Assembly (NCBI RefSeq): GCF_002954355.1
Contig: NZ_MQVV01000012.1
Coordinates: forward strand, 62,001 to 126,000
DNA: 64,000 nucleotides
Source of the DNA: Nonlabens tegetincola
GTDB lineage: Bacteria > Bacteroidota > Bacteroidia > Flavobacteriales > Flavobacteriaceae
Reading direction: 5' to 3'
In this document: piece by piece, positions 9,251 to 17,842 of the stretch
How positions within the stretch are numbered: position 1 is the stretch's first letter
Layout: each line of letters starts with the position of its first letter
Notes under the pieces: generated by a model
Told to the model about the DNA's origin: nothing
Databases searched by the model: none
The model's input: the letters and a program-made list of their open reading frames with translations, nothing else
Translations under genes and position numbers: made by a program

Positions 9251-9258
9251 CAAATATA
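9251..9258 (-). promoter_or_regulatory. -7 promoter box for tyrS
   Basis: On the minus strand it reads TATATTTG, followed by C, 20 bases before the tyrS ATG. It supports the shorter tyrS start. Confidence 0.6.
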
Positions 9259-9315
9259 TGGGGTTTTGGCAGTTTTGTAGCACTGTGATCGTGATGTATT
9301 CATTACTTTTACAAC

Positions 9316-10314
9316 ATGATTCTTATCACAGGAGCAACTGGATTATTAGGAGGACATTTGTTATATCGCTTTCGCGAAAGCGCAACACAAATAATCGCCA
9401 TTTTTAGAACAGAGAGTAGCAAGGATAAAGTACGCCGCATTTTTGAATCGTACGACAAAGAAAGTGGACATCTTATTGAAAATTTTAATTGGGTAAAGGC
9501 TGATATTTTGGACGTGCCTAGTTTGAACCTTGTCTTTAACAATGTTAATCAAGTATATCACTGTGCAGCGGCTATTGAAGCAAATAATTTTGAAGAACTT
9601 GAAAAGATAAATGTCACTGGAACTGCTAATGTTATTAATACGGCATTGCACCACAAAGTAGAAAAATTTTGTCACGTTAGTAGTATAGCCGCTTTAGGAG
9701 ATGCTCTGGCAGGAAAACCAACTAGCGAGGAAGACTTCTTTAATTTGGACGGACTTAATAGTGATTATGGCATTACAAAATATGGTGCCGAAATGGAGGC
9801 CTGGCGTGCTACTCAAGAAGGTATGAAGGTTATAATTGTCAATCCTGGAGTTATTCTAGGCGAAGGTGATTTTAATTCAGGATCGGGTAAGTTAATATCT
9901 AGAACAGCTGGCGGGAATAAATTTTATACTACGGGTAGTAGTGGTTTTATAGATGTACGTGATGTTGTGCATTACATGGTTAATCTCATGGAAAGTGATG
10001 TGGAAAATGAGCGTTTTATCCTAGTGTCTAACAATCTTAATTACAAAACTGTTCTTGATCAAATAGCAGGTCATTTAAAGGTAAAAAAGCCTAATATCAA
10101 ATTAAGCGCATGGTTTTTACAGTTTCTATCTATACTATCTCAGCCTATAGGCTGGTTAGGAGGTTCAAGTTTAACTAGTGCCACAGTTAAGAGTCTCACT
10201 AGTGAAACGTATTATAGTAACGATAAAATAAAAGCTGTCTTCCCGAATTATGAGACCAAGCATTTTGATCAAACCCTACAAAGGGTTACAACTTTTTATA
10301 AGAATCTAAATTAA
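9316..10314 (+). CDS. NAD-dependent epimerase/dehydratase (extended SDR)
   Basis: A 332-residue extended short-chain dehydrogenase. The NAD-binding motif TGATGLLGG is at residues 5-13, the catalytic Ser region is HVSSIAALG and the YxxxK pair is in YGITKYGAE (near residue 156). The variable C-terminal half gives no clear substrate; a sugar-nucleotide, dihydroflavonol-reductase-like or sterol-like substrate is possible. The dispersed palindrome encodes RFRES at residues 18-22, in the first helix directly after the glycine motif. Its 3' end overlaps the convergent DUF4296 gene by 4 bases. Confidence 0.85.
   Translation: MILITGATGLLGGHLLYRFRESATQIIAIFRTESSKDKVRRIFESYDKESGHLIENFNWVKADILDVPSLNLVFNNVNQVYHCAAAIEANNFEELEKINVTGTANVINTALHHKVEKFCHVSSIAALGDALAGKPTSEEDFFNLDGLNSDYGITKYGAEMEAWRATQEGMKVIIVNPGVILGEGDFNSGSGKLISRTAGGNKFYTTGSSGFIDVRDVVHYMVNLMESDVENERFILVSNNLNYKTVLDQIAGHLKVKKPNIKLSAWFLQFLSILSQPIGWLGGSSLTSATVKSLTSETYYSNDKIKAVFPNYETKHFDQTLQRVTTFYKNLN
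9367..9382. repeat. Dispersed 16-bp palindrome, copy 3 (in SDR gene)
   Basis: Exact CGCTTTCGCGAAAGCG. In frame as RFRES, residues 18-22. Confidence 0.95.
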
Positions 10315-10736
10315 TTTTCTTCTTTTAAATTATTGATACTATCCCTTTCTAATAGTGTGTTTAAGGGTGTTTTTAATTCACCTAATTTATTTTCACGTTG
10401 TTGACGTGCTGCAATGCTATCCTTGATGGTGTTTAATTTAGATTGAGTGAGCTCAATCATTTCCATATATTCATCAGGTCTTTGGTTGTAGTATTCCAAA
10501 TTCTCTTTAAATACAAGACTGTCGATTTGATGTTTCTTATAAATATAGGCTGTAGGAAGAGTGCCTGTTTTCATAAAATTATCACGATTTGTTCCTATCG
10601 CACCTTCAATCAAATACAAGTCGGCAAAAACATCAGACATCTTCTCAATATCAAGAAAGGATTCTGGACGTTCCACTTTATTGATATTAACACAACCTAC
10701 AATTGTGATAAAGAGTATGAAAATTATTTTTTTCAT
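10311..10736 (-). CDS. DUF4296 lipoprotein
   Basis: A 141-residue predicted lipoprotein: MKKIIFILFITIVGC gives a short hydrophobic signal and a lipobox Cys at position 15. The rest is the DUF4296 domain (MSDVFADLYLIEGAIG, then a helical YIYKKHQIDSLVFKENLEYYNQRPDEY segment). The role is unknown. Its start overlaps the pyrC stop by 4 bases (ATGA), making it the last gene of a dpm1-pyrC-DUF4296 operon, an arrangement I remember from other flavobacteria. Confidence 0.85.
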   Translation of the reverse strand: MKKIIFILFITIVGCVNINKVERPESFLDIEKMSDVFADLYLIEGAIGTNRDNFMKTGTLPTAYIYKKHQIDSLVFKENLEYYNQRPDEYMEMIELTQSKLNTIKDSIAARQQRENKLGELKTPLNTLLERDSINNLKEEN

Positions 10737-12073
10737 CGATTGAAACTTAATTCTTGGGCATTTCTTTCTGCACTTACTTTAAAGTTGTGATAGGCTATGT
10801 GACCATTAACGATAGTATGTGAAATTCTACTTTTAAAAGTAACACCTTCAAAAGGAGACCATCCACAGCTCGCAAGAATATTATCTTTGGTGACAGTCCA
10901 TGGGTTATTGGTGTCTACAATAACTAAATCTGCTTTATATCCTTTTCTTATATAGCCACGTTTTTCGATGTCAAATAATCTCGCTGGATTGTGGCACATT
11001 TTTTCAACCACCTTTTCAATAGAGATTTTTCCTTCATGTACAAATTGTAACATGGCTGGTAAAGCGTGTTGAACTAAAGGACCACCACTAGGGCAGTTTG
11101 TATAAGTGTTTGATTTTTCTTCAATAGTATGTGGCGCATGGTCTGTAGCTATTACGTCAATCCTATCATCCAATAGCGCTTCCCATAATTGATCTCTATC
11201 ACTTTTTGTTTTTACCGCAGGATTCCATTTTATAAACGCTCCTTTTTCTTTGTAATCCTCGTCACTAAACCACAAGTGATGTATACAAACCTCGGCAGTG
11301 ATTTGTTTTTGCTCTATAGGTAATTTATTATCAAAAAGCTCGGTTTCCTTACCGGTTGACAAATGAAAAACGTGAATTCTCCCACCAGTTTGTTTAGCAA
11401 GCTCAACGGCCTTTGAGCTACTTTTATAACAGGCTTCTGCACTGCGTATTTTTGGATGTTCGGTTATTGGAATTTCTTCACCATATGTATTTAGAGCCTC
11501 TTGTAAATTTGCTTTTATGGTGTCTTCATCTTCACAGTGTAGCGATATTCTAAGCTTTACTTTAGAAAAAATTTCTTTAAGAACTTCCTCGTCATTCACC
11601 AGCATATTCCCTGTTGATGATCCTAAGAACAATTTAATACCAGGTACTCTATTAATGTCCACTTTGAGTATTTCATCAAGGTTGTTATTAGTACCACCAA
11701 ACATGAAACCATAATTAGCATGACTAGTTGCTGCTGCAATAGCCATTTTATTTTCCCACTCTGGAATAGTGATGGTTTGTGGTTTTGTATTAGGTTGTTC
11801 CATAAAGGTGGTTATACCACCAGCTACAGCAGCAGCACTTTCTGAAGCGATGTTACCTTTATGAGTAAGACCTGGTTCTCTAAAATGTACTTGATCATCA
11901 ATTACACCTGGTAGAACATATTTTCCTTCGGCATCAATAATAATGGTGTTAGGATCTTTAGCACTTATTGATTCATCGATTTCAAGAATAGTATCACCTT
12001 CAATGAATATGTCTCCTTCAAAAACGGTTCCTTCATTGACAATTTTAGCATTCTTAATTAAAGTCTTTTTCAT
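10733..12073 (-). CDS. pyrC: Dihydroorotase
   Basis: Cyclises carbamoyl-aspartate to dihydroorotate in pyrimidine synthesis. The 446-residue amidohydrolase has the zinc motif in DDQVHFREPG (59-68), ISLHCEDE and HVFHLST metal-binding strands, and IATDHAPHT with the catalytic Asp. It belongs to the longer, PyrC/allantoinase-like class I type. It overlaps the genes on either side by 4 bases each (ATGA junctions), so the three genes are translationally coupled. Confidence 0.94.
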   Translation of the reverse strand: MKKTLIKNAKIVNEGTVFEGDIFIEGDTILEIDESISAKDPNTIIIDAEGKYVLPGVIDDQVHFREPGLTHKGNIASESAAAVAGGITTFMEQPNTKPQTITIPEWENKMAIAAATSHANYGFMFGGTNNNLDEILKVDINRVPGIKLFLGSSTGNMLVNDEEVLKEIFSKVKLRISLHCEDEDTIKANLQEALNTYGEEIPITEHPKIRSAEACYKSSSKAVELAKQTGGRIHVFHLSTGKETELFDNKLPIEQKQITAEVCIHHLWFSDEDYKEKGAFIKWNPAVKTKSDRDQLWEALLDDRIDVIATDHAPHTIEEKSNTYTNCPSGGPLVQHALPAMLQFVHEGKISIEKVVEKMCHNPARLFDIEKRGYIRKGYKADLVIVDTNNPWTVTKDNILASCGWSPFEGVTFKSRISHTIVNGHIAYHNFKVSAERNAQELSFNR

Positions 12074-12801
12074 ATTTCTAATTTCCCTAGTACACTCTTT
12101 ATTTTCATAGCTATTACACCAATAATAGCCTCGCTTATTATTCCCTTCGACATTTTAGATTCACCTTTTGAGCGGTCAGTGAAAATGACTGGTATTTCAA
12201 CAATTTTTGCTTTCAATAAGTAGGCTTTGAACTTAAGTTCAATTTGGAAAGCATAGCCCACAAATTTAATCTTATCTAAATTAATTTTCCTTAATAAACT
12301 TGATTTATAACATTTGAATCCTGCTGTCGTGTCATGGATATCCATACCAGTTATGAATCTCACATATTTTGATGCAAAATAAGATAGTAATATGCGACTC
12401 ATAGGCCAGTTAACCACGTTGACACCTTTGACATAACGGCTACCTATAGCGAGGTCCGCGCCATGTGTAGCACATGCTTCATAAAGAATAGGAAGATCAG
12501 CTGGATTATGACTAAAATCAGCATCCATTTCAAATATAAAGTCATATTCTCTTTTTAAAGCCCATTTAAACCCATGGATATAGGCCGTTCCCAGACCAGC
12601 TTTATTTTTTCTAATTTCTAAATGCAGTCTATTGTCAAAGTTTTTCTGGATCTGTTTTACTTCATTTGCAGTGCCGTCTGGTGAATTATCGTCTACGACT
12701 AATAAATGAATGTCATCATTTAAAAGTAATACTGCATTACAAATGGATGAGATATTTTCAATCTCATTATAAGTAGGTATTATGACTAAAGTCTTTTTCA
12801 T
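12070..12801 (-). CDS. Polyprenol-phosphate mannosyltransferase-like GT2 enzyme
   Basis: A 243-residue GT2 glycosyltransferase: IPTYNEIENI near the start, VVDDNSPDGT, the DxD metal site in EMDADFSHNP (about 91-100) and GSRYVKGVNVVNWPMSRILLS. Length and motifs match the soluble Dpm1-like polyprenol monophosphomannose synthases with no C-terminal membrane helices. It would load a sugar on undecaprenyl phosphate at the inner face of the membrane, donating to envelope glycans or protein O-glycans, which flavobacteria make. First gene of the dpm1-pyrC-DUF4296 operon. Confidence 0.9.
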   Translation of the reverse strand: MKKTLVIIPTYNEIENISSICNAVLLLNDDIHLLVVDDNSPDGTANEVKQIQKNFDNRLHLEIRKNKAGLGTAYIHGFKWALKREYDFIFEMDADFSHNPADLPILYEACATHGADLAIGSRYVKGVNVVNWPMSRILLSYFASKYVRFITGMDIHDTTAGFKCYKSSLLRKINLDKIKFVGYAFQIELKFKAYLLKAKIVEIPVIFTDRSKGESKMSKGIISEAIIGVIAMKIKSVLGKLEI

Positions 12802-12861
12802 ATAGCAGGCGCAAAAATACTCAAATATTCTACCCTATTTTAAACGACTAGTTGAATAGCT

Positions 12862-12869
12862 TATTTTTG
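12862..12869 (+). promoter_or_regulatory. -7 promoter box for the DUF4271-hemD operon
   Basis: TATTTTTG lies 14 bases before the ATG at 12883. It makes the TTG at 12877 an unlikely start. Confidence 0.55.
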
Positions 12870-12882
12870 TGTTCACTTGCTT

Positions 12883-13515
12883 ATGAGTCCACTCGCACAA
12901 AATTTTGATTGGTTTTTTATAGTACTTACTACATTACTCGTTTTTGTGGTGATTGCGCGTTACATGTCTAGTATTCAAATTACCGATTACTTATCTGTTT
13001 TTATAAATGACAAAATAATAAAAGTAACCTTGGACGAGCCTAAAACTTACAGATGGATTCATGCAGCCTTAATCATTTGCTATTTTGTTGCTCTTACAAC
13101 CATAGCCCAACTAGTTTGGGGTGATAACCACCTTATAAGTAAGGAATGGGTAATGAAACTGCTTTTAATCATCTTGTTTTATAGTTTTCAATACTTTGTG
13201 TCAAAAATTTGTTCTGTAATAACAAAGACAGAGGATGTTGTTTATTTAGGCTGGCACTATAGGTGGTTTATGAGAAATGGGTTTGCTATTGTTGCTATTT
13301 TATTTGCTATTGTAGCAGCGTTTAAAAGTTTGCAGCACGATATCCTTGTTATAGCGGGAATTACAGCTGTATTCATGGAAATACTTATCAGTATTTTAAT
13401 TATAGTTAAGTTAAAGAAGGTTCTTTTAAACAATTGGTTTTATTTTATTTTGTACCTTTGCGCCCTTGAAATCGCACCCTACTTACTTTTGTATAAGTAT
13501 GTTAAGGGTGGATAA
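12883..13515 (+). CDS. DUF4271 multi-spanning membrane protein
   Basis: About 210 residues with at least five hydrophobic helices: near residues 10-26, 59-77, 88-105, 130-150 and 155-175, with a last one at about 185-205. This is the DUF4271 family, found beside hemD in flavobacteria. No catalytic motif is visible. The ATG at 12883 is chosen over an in-frame TTG at 12877 because the promoter box ends only 7 bases before the TTG. hemD follows after 12 bases, so the pair is probably one operon and a role near heme biosynthesis is possible but unproven. Confidence 0.85.
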   Translation: MSPLAQNFDWFFIVLTTLLVFVVIARYMSSIQITDYLSVFINDKIIKVTLDEPKTYRWIHAALIICYFVALTTIAQLVWGDNHLISKEWVMKLLLIILFYSFQYFVSKICSVITKTEDVVYLGWHYRWFMRNGFAIVAILFAIVAAFKSLQHDILVIAGITAVFMEILISILIIVKLKKVLLNNWFYFILYLCALEIAPYLLLYKYVKGG

Positions 13516-13527
13516 TTGAAATTGCAT

Positions 13528-14271
13528 ATGGACAACAAAGTGAAAACAATTCTGGTTTCACAGCCACAACCAAAGGCTGAAACCTCACCTTATCAAAATC
13601 TTGTAGATCGTACTAAGGTGAAGATTGATTTTCGCTCTTTCATTCACGTGGAAGGCGCGAGTGCTAAGGAGGTAAGAGAACAAAAAATTGATCTTTCTAA
13701 GTTTAGTGCTATCATCCTTACTAGTAGAAATGCCGTTGATCATTTTTTCCGCGTTGCTGAAGAAATGCGTTTTAAAATTCCAGACTCTCTAAAGTATTTT
13801 TGTCAGTCAGAGGCTGTAGCTTATTACTTGCAAAAATATGTAGTCTATAGAAAGCGTAAAATTTATGTAGGTAAAAGGACTTTTGCAGAGCTTACTCCTC
13901 TTATCAAAAAGCATAAAAACGAATCTTTTTTAGTTCCTAGTTCTGATAAATTAAAGGATGATGTGCCTAGAGAGCTTGATTCGCTAGGAGTGAATTGGAA
14001 GAGTGCTGTTTTCTTTAGAACAGTAATTAGTGATCTTTCTGACCTTGCAGATGTAAAATACGACGTTCTAGTATTTTTTAGTCCTAGTGGTATAGAGAGT
14101 TTGTTCAAGAATTTCCCTGACTTTGTACAGGATAAAACTCGTATTGCTGTTTTTGGTAACACTACGATGAAAGCAGCGCAAGAAAAAGGTCTTCGAATAG
14201 ATATTCAGGCACCTACTCCAGAATCGCCTTCTATGTCAATGGCGATCGAGAATTATATTAAAGGAAAATAA
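13528..14271 (+). CDS. hemD: Uroporphyrinogen-III synthase
   Basis: Closes and inverts ring D of hydroxymethylbilane to give uroporphyrinogen III for heme. The protein of about 247 residues shows the low-similarity HemD pattern: VKTILVSQPQP at the start, AIILTSRNAVDHFF (about 70-83), VVFFSPSGIESLF-like sequence (about 178-190) and IAVFGNTTMKAAQEKG (about 205-220). The ATG at 13528 is preferred over the upstream in-frame TTG at 13516. It follows the DUF4271 gene and ends before a palindrome copy and a shared terminator. Confidence 0.9.
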   Translation: MDNKVKTILVSQPQPKAETSPYQNLVDRTKVKIDFRSFIHVEGASAKEVREQKIDLSKFSAIILTSRNAVDHFFRVAEEMRFKIPDSLKYFCQSEAVAYYLQKYVVYRKRKIYVGKRTFAELTPLIKKHKNESFLVPSSDKLKDDVPRELDSLGVNWKSAVFFRTVISDLSDLADVKYDVLVFFSPSGIESLFKNFPDFVQDKTRIAVFGNTTMKAAQEKGLRIDIQAPTPESPSMSMAIENYIKGK

Positions 14272-14284
14272 AAGGTAGAGTTTT

Positions 14285-14300
14285 CGCTTTCGCGAAAGCG
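14285..14300. repeat. Dispersed 16-bp palindrome, copy 4 (intergenic)
   Basis: Exact CGCTTTCGCGAAAGCG, 13 bases after the hemD stop and 15 bases before the terminator stem. Confidence 0.95.
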
Positions 14301-14315
14301 AAACTTAATAAAAAC

Positions 14316-14346
14316 AAAAAAGGCTTCTCAATGAGAAGCCTTTTTT
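14316..14346. terminator. Bidirectional intrinsic terminator
   Basis: A-run, GGCTTCTC, a three-base loop, GAGAAGCC and a T-run. It lies between convergent hemD and pckA. Confidence 0.9.
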
Positions 14347-14353
14347 AATTGTG

Positions 14354-15970
14354 TTATTCACTAATTACTGGTGGACCACCAGCAAGGATTTCTTCACTAG
14401 CATAACTTTCAAATTTTTTGAAGTTATTCATAAAGTAATCTCTTAATTTATGTGCGGTCTTATAATAACCTTCATCATTGTTCCATGATTTTCTCGGGCT
14501 TAAAACTTCGTCAGGCACGTTAGGGCATGTTCTAGGTTGCGCCACGCCAAACATAGAGTGTATGTGATAATTGTCTTTATTTGCCTCTTCTAAACTTCCG
14601 TCAAGGGCTGCGGTAATCATCGCTCTTGTATATTTAAGCTTCATTCTGTGGCCAACTCCATAAGGACCACCAGTCCATCCAGTGTTCACTAGCCAAACGT
14701 TGGTGCCAGTTTCCTTCATTTTGGCGCTCAACATTTCAGCATACTTAGTTGGATGTAAAGGCATAAAAGGAGCTCCAAAACAAGCTGAGAAACTAGGTTG
14801 TGGTTCATTTACTCCAGCTTCAGTACCAGCTACCTTTGCAGTATATCCACTAATAAAGTGGTATGCAGCTTGTCCTGGCGTAAGTTTTGAAATTGGAGGT
14901 AACACACCAAAAGCATCTGCTGTAAGGAAGAATATATTTTTAGGATTCTTTCCTTTTGATGGTTGCTTGATGTTTTCAATATGATAAATAGGGTAGCTTA
15001 CTCTGGTGTTTTGAGTAATACTAGTATCTGCAAAATTAACGGTGCCATCCTCATTGAAAATCACATTTTCTAAAATAGCTCCTGGTTTAATCGCATTATA
15101 GATCTCAGGTTCACCCTTTGGGTCTAGGTTTATGACTTTGGCATAACAACCACCTTCAAAGTTAAAAACTTCATTGTTTGAGGTCCAACCGTGCTCATCG
15201 TCACCGATAAGCGCTCTATTAGGATCGGTCGATAAAGTAGTTTTTCCTGTTCCACTTAAACCAAAGAATATTGCTGTATTTCCATCCTTACCTACATTGG
15301 CACTACAGTGCATAGGTAATGTGTTTTTGTCTACAGGAAGAATGAAGTTTAAGGCACTGAAGATACCTTTCTTGATTTCACCTGTATATCCTGTTCCTCC
15401 AATCAAAGCAATTTTTCTTGAAAAATTCAAAATTGCAAAATTATGTTGTCTGGTATGATCAACCTCAGGATTAGCCATAAATCCTGGAGCGTTAATTACC
15501 GTCCATTCTGGATCAAAGTTGTCTAATTCGCTTTCATCAGGTCTTAAAAACATATTGTGAGCAAACATGTTAGACCATGGATATTCATTAATCACTCGTA
15601 GATTAAGTCTATAGTCATCATGTGCACATGCATAAGCATCTCTCACAAAGAGCTCTTTTCCATTTAGGTATGCTGTAACTTTTTCTAATAAAGCATCAAA
15701 ATGATCCGGTTCAAAAGGAATATTGATGTCACCCCACCAAATTTTGTCAGATGTTACATCGTCTTTAACGATAAAACGATCCTTTGGGGATCGTCCTGTA
15801 AATTCACCTGTGTTTACGGCTAGGGTACCGTTTTTAGTTTCCTTACCATTGAAACGCTCTACGGAGATTTCTTGCAGATCTTTTGGTGCAAGTTGGTAAT
15901 GTAATTGAGAATCTGTGATTCCCCATTTTTCTAGTGAGATAGTTCTCATAGCTAGTGTATTTGAACCCAT
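14354..15970 (-). CDS. pckA: Phosphoenolpyruvate carboxykinase (ATP)
   Basis: Converts oxaloacetate and ATP to phosphoenolpyruvate, CO2 and ADP, the entry step of gluconeogenesis. With the ATG at 15970 the protein has 538 residues, close to the E. coli enzyme. Motifs: TGRSPKD (58-64), the substrate/Mn site region NPEVDHTRQHN (167-177), the P-loop GLSGTGKTT (237-245) and GDDEHGW (256-262). A longer frame to 16003 exists but would begin on top of the promoter -7 box, so the shorter start is used. It shares a terminator with hemD. Confidence 0.96.
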   Translation of the reverse strand: MGSNTLAMRTISLEKWGITDSQLHYQLAPKDLQEISVERFNGKETKNGTLAVNTGEFTGRSPKDRFIVKDDVTSDKIWWGDINIPFEPDHFDALLEKVTAYLNGKELFVRDAYACAHDDYRLNLRVINEYPWSNMFAHNMFLRPDESELDNFDPEWTVINAPGFMANPEVDHTRQHNFAILNFSRKIALIGGTGYTGEIKKGIFSALNFILPVDKNTLPMHCSANVGKDGNTAIFFGLSGTGKTTLSTDPNRALIGDDEHGWTSNNEVFNFEGGCYAKVINLDPKGEPEIYNAIKPGAILENVIFNEDGTVNFADTSITQNTRVSYPIYHIENIKQPSKGKNPKNIFFLTADAFGVLPPISKLTPGQAAYHFISGYTAKVAGTEAGVNEPQPSFSACFGAPFMPLHPTKYAEMLSAKMKETGTNVWLVNTGWTGGPYGVGHRMKLKYTRAMITAALDGSLEEANKDNYHIHSMFGVAQPRTCPNVPDEVLSPRKSWNNDEGYYKTAHKLRDYFMNNFKKFESYASEEILAGGPPVISE

Positions 15971-16000
15971 GTTGTGTGGTTTGGGAGTTAAAATTTGATG

Positions 16001-16032
16001 CAAAAGTAACGCACTATAACGTTGTAGTACAA
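16001..16032 (-). promoter_or_regulatory. pckA promoter (-33/-7)
   Basis: On the minus strand a TTG is followed after 21 bases by TACTTTTG, the Bacteroidota two-part promoter, 30 bases before the chosen ATG. Confidence 0.7.
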
Positions 16033-16037
16033 CCTTT

Positions 16038-16424
16038 TTAACGTTTTAATTTTAAAAAATTGTACACGTTTACAGCCCATCCTATGATTAAAAGCAGCCC
16101 ACCAATTGGTGTAATTGGTCCTAGAAACTTTAATGTAATTCCCAGTATTTCCTGTAAACTAAGTAGGTAAATACTAAATGAGAAGAAAATGGTTCCTATA
16201 GTGAATAAATAATAAACGGTTTTTTTGTGAGTAGCGGTTGCTTGATCGATTAAACTCATAATTAATAAAGCAAATCCGTGGTAGATTTGGTATCTAACTC
16301 CTGTTTCAAAACTTGCCAATTGTTCTGGTGTAAGTGCTTCTTTTAAAGCATGCGCACCTAATGCTCCTAGTATCACTCCGATAAGGATAAATACACTTCC
16401 TGTGACTAAAAAATTCTTTCTCAC
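16038..16424 (-). CDS. DUF423 small membrane protein
   Basis: A 128-residue protein with four predicted membrane helices (about 5-25, 44-62, 69-90, 97-118). It has the DUF423 signature GALGAHALKEALTPEQLASFETGVRYQIYHG-like region spanning about residues 20-52, as in E. coli YgdD. Function unknown. It ends 68 bases before the pckA ATG on the same strand, with the pckA promoter in between, so the two are probably separate units. It is divergent from the saccharopine-dehydrogenase-like gene. Confidence 0.9.
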   Translation of the reverse strand: MRKNFLVTGSVFILIGVILGALGAHALKEALTPEQLASFETGVRYQIYHGFALLIMSLIDQATATHKKTVYYLFTIGTIFFSFSIYLLSLQEILGITLKFLGPITPIGGLLLIIGWAVNVYNFLKLKR

Positions 16425-16477
16425 AAAATTTTCTTTTGATTATTATCTATGTACTTTGGTCTAAAATTACAACTCAT

Positions 16478-17842
16478 ATGCGTCATATCTTAGTAATCGG
16501 AGCAGGAAAATCAACAGGTGTCCTATTAGATTATTTAAAAGAAAAATCTGAAACTCATCAATTGTTTATCACTGTAGGTGATAAGGATATAGACCAGGCA
16601 TTGAGGTTGACTCACGGACATAAAAACTGTGAGGCGATAGCGCTAGATGTTTTTAATGCCGCAGATAGAAAGACGCAAATTGAAAAGGCTGATATCGTTG
16701 TCTCTATGTTGCCAGCTAGATTTCATATTGAAGTGGCAAAGGATTGTTTGAAGCTCGAGAAAAATATGGTTACCGCAAGTTATGTGAGTGAAGAAATGCA
16801 AGAACTTCACGATGATGTGGTGAAAAAGGGACTTGTGTTCATGAATGAGATTGGTGTTGACCCAGGAATTGATCATATGAGCGCCATGCAGGTTATCGAT
16901 AAAATCAAAAAACAAGGTGGAAAAATGTTGCTTTTTGAATCGTTTACTGGTGGATTAGTTGCACCAGAACATGATGATAATTTATGGAATTACAAGTTCA
17001 CGTGGAATCCTAGAAATGTGGTCACTGCTGGTCAAGGTGGTGCTGCAAAATTTATACAAGAAGGAACTTACAAATACATACCCTATAACCGACTTTTTAG
17101 GAGAACCGAGTTTCTTGATGTAGAAGATTATGGAAGGTTTGAAGCTTATGCAAACCGCAATAGCTTGCATTATCGTGAAATTTATGGCTTAGACGACGTT
17201 CTTACTCTATATCGTGGTACTATGAGAAGAGTAGGATTTAGTAGGGCTTGGAATATGTTTGTCCAACTGGGAATGACCGATGATACTTACCTCATGGAAG
17301 GTTCTGAAAACATGTCTTATCGAGATTTTGTAAATAGCTTTTTACCGTATTCACCAACTGATAGCGTAGAGCTCAAAATGCGCAATGAGCTTAAAATTGA
17401 TCAAGATGATATAATGTGGGATAAACTATTAGAGCTAGATCTTTTTAGTTCTACTAAAATGATAAGTCTAAAAAATGCAACTCCTGCACAAATTCTTCAA
17501 TATATCTTACAGGATTCTTGGACCTTGGAAGAAGGTGAAAAGGACATGATAGTTATGTATCACAAATTTGGATATGAACTTGATGGTGAGCGCAAACAAA
17601 TAGATAGTACCATGGTTTGTCTGGGTGAAGGTGACTATAAAACAGCAATGGCCAAAACAGTGGGATTACCAGTTGCAATTGCTACTTTAAAAATACTTGA
17701 TAAAGAAATTACAAATCCAGGTGTGCAAATTCCAATTTGCAGTTCTGTTTACGAACCAATTTTAAAAGAATTAGAGTCTTATGATATTCGCTTTCGCGAA
17801 AGCGAAACAAAATACCTAGGTTATAATCCTATTCATCGTTAG
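16478..17842 (+). CDS. Saccharopine dehydrogenase-like oxidoreductase
   Basis: A 454-residue NAD(P)-dependent enzyme opening with HILVIGAGKSTGVLLDYL, a Rossmann motif. It has the LYS9-type catalytic region (MNEIGVDPGIDHMSAMQVID, about 120-140) and ESFTGGLVAPEHDDNLWNYKFTWNPRNV. It likely splits or forms saccharopine or a related product in lysine breakdown; direction and cofactor are not visible. The ATG at 16478 is used because an upstream frame start at 16436 precedes the TACTTTGG promoter-like box. The dispersed palindrome encodes RFRES at residues 438-442, near the C-terminus. It overlaps the convergent LuxE-like gene by 4 bases. Confidence 0.88.
   Translation: MRHILVIGAGKSTGVLLDYLKEKSETHQLFITVGDKDIDQALRLTHGHKNCEAIALDVFNAADRKTQIEKADIVVSMLPARFHIEVAKDCLKLEKNMVTASYVSEEMQELHDDVVKKGLVFMNEIGVDPGIDHMSAMQVIDKIKKQGGKMLLFESFTGGLVAPEHDDNLWNYKFTWNPRNVVTAGQGGAAKFIQEGTYKYIPYNRLFRRTEFLDVEDYGRFEAYANRNSLHYREIYGLDDVLTLYRGTMRRVGFSRAWNMFVQLGMTDDTYLMEGSENMSYRDFVNSFLPYSPTDSVELKMRNELKIDQDDIMWDKLLELDLFSSTKMISLKNATPAQILQYILQDSWTLEEGEKDMIVMYHKFGYELDGERKQIDSTMVCLGEGDYKTAMAKTVGLPVAIATLKILDKEITNPGVQIPICSSVYEPILKELESYDIRFRESETKYLGYNPIHR
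17789..17804. repeat. Dispersed 16-bp palindrome, copy 5 (in saccharopine dehydrogenase-like gene)
   Basis: Exact CGCTTTCGCGAAAGCG. In frame as RFRES, residues 438-442. Confidence 0.95.

Noticed and set aside
9232-9303. A longer tyrS frame with a 24-residue N-terminal extension
   Set aside because: It spans the TATATTTG promoter box, and the conserved [13 protein letters not shown] opening begins at 9231.
15971-16003. A longer pckA start at 16003
   Set aside because: It falls within the TACTTTTG -7 box. The ATG at 15970 gives the usual length.
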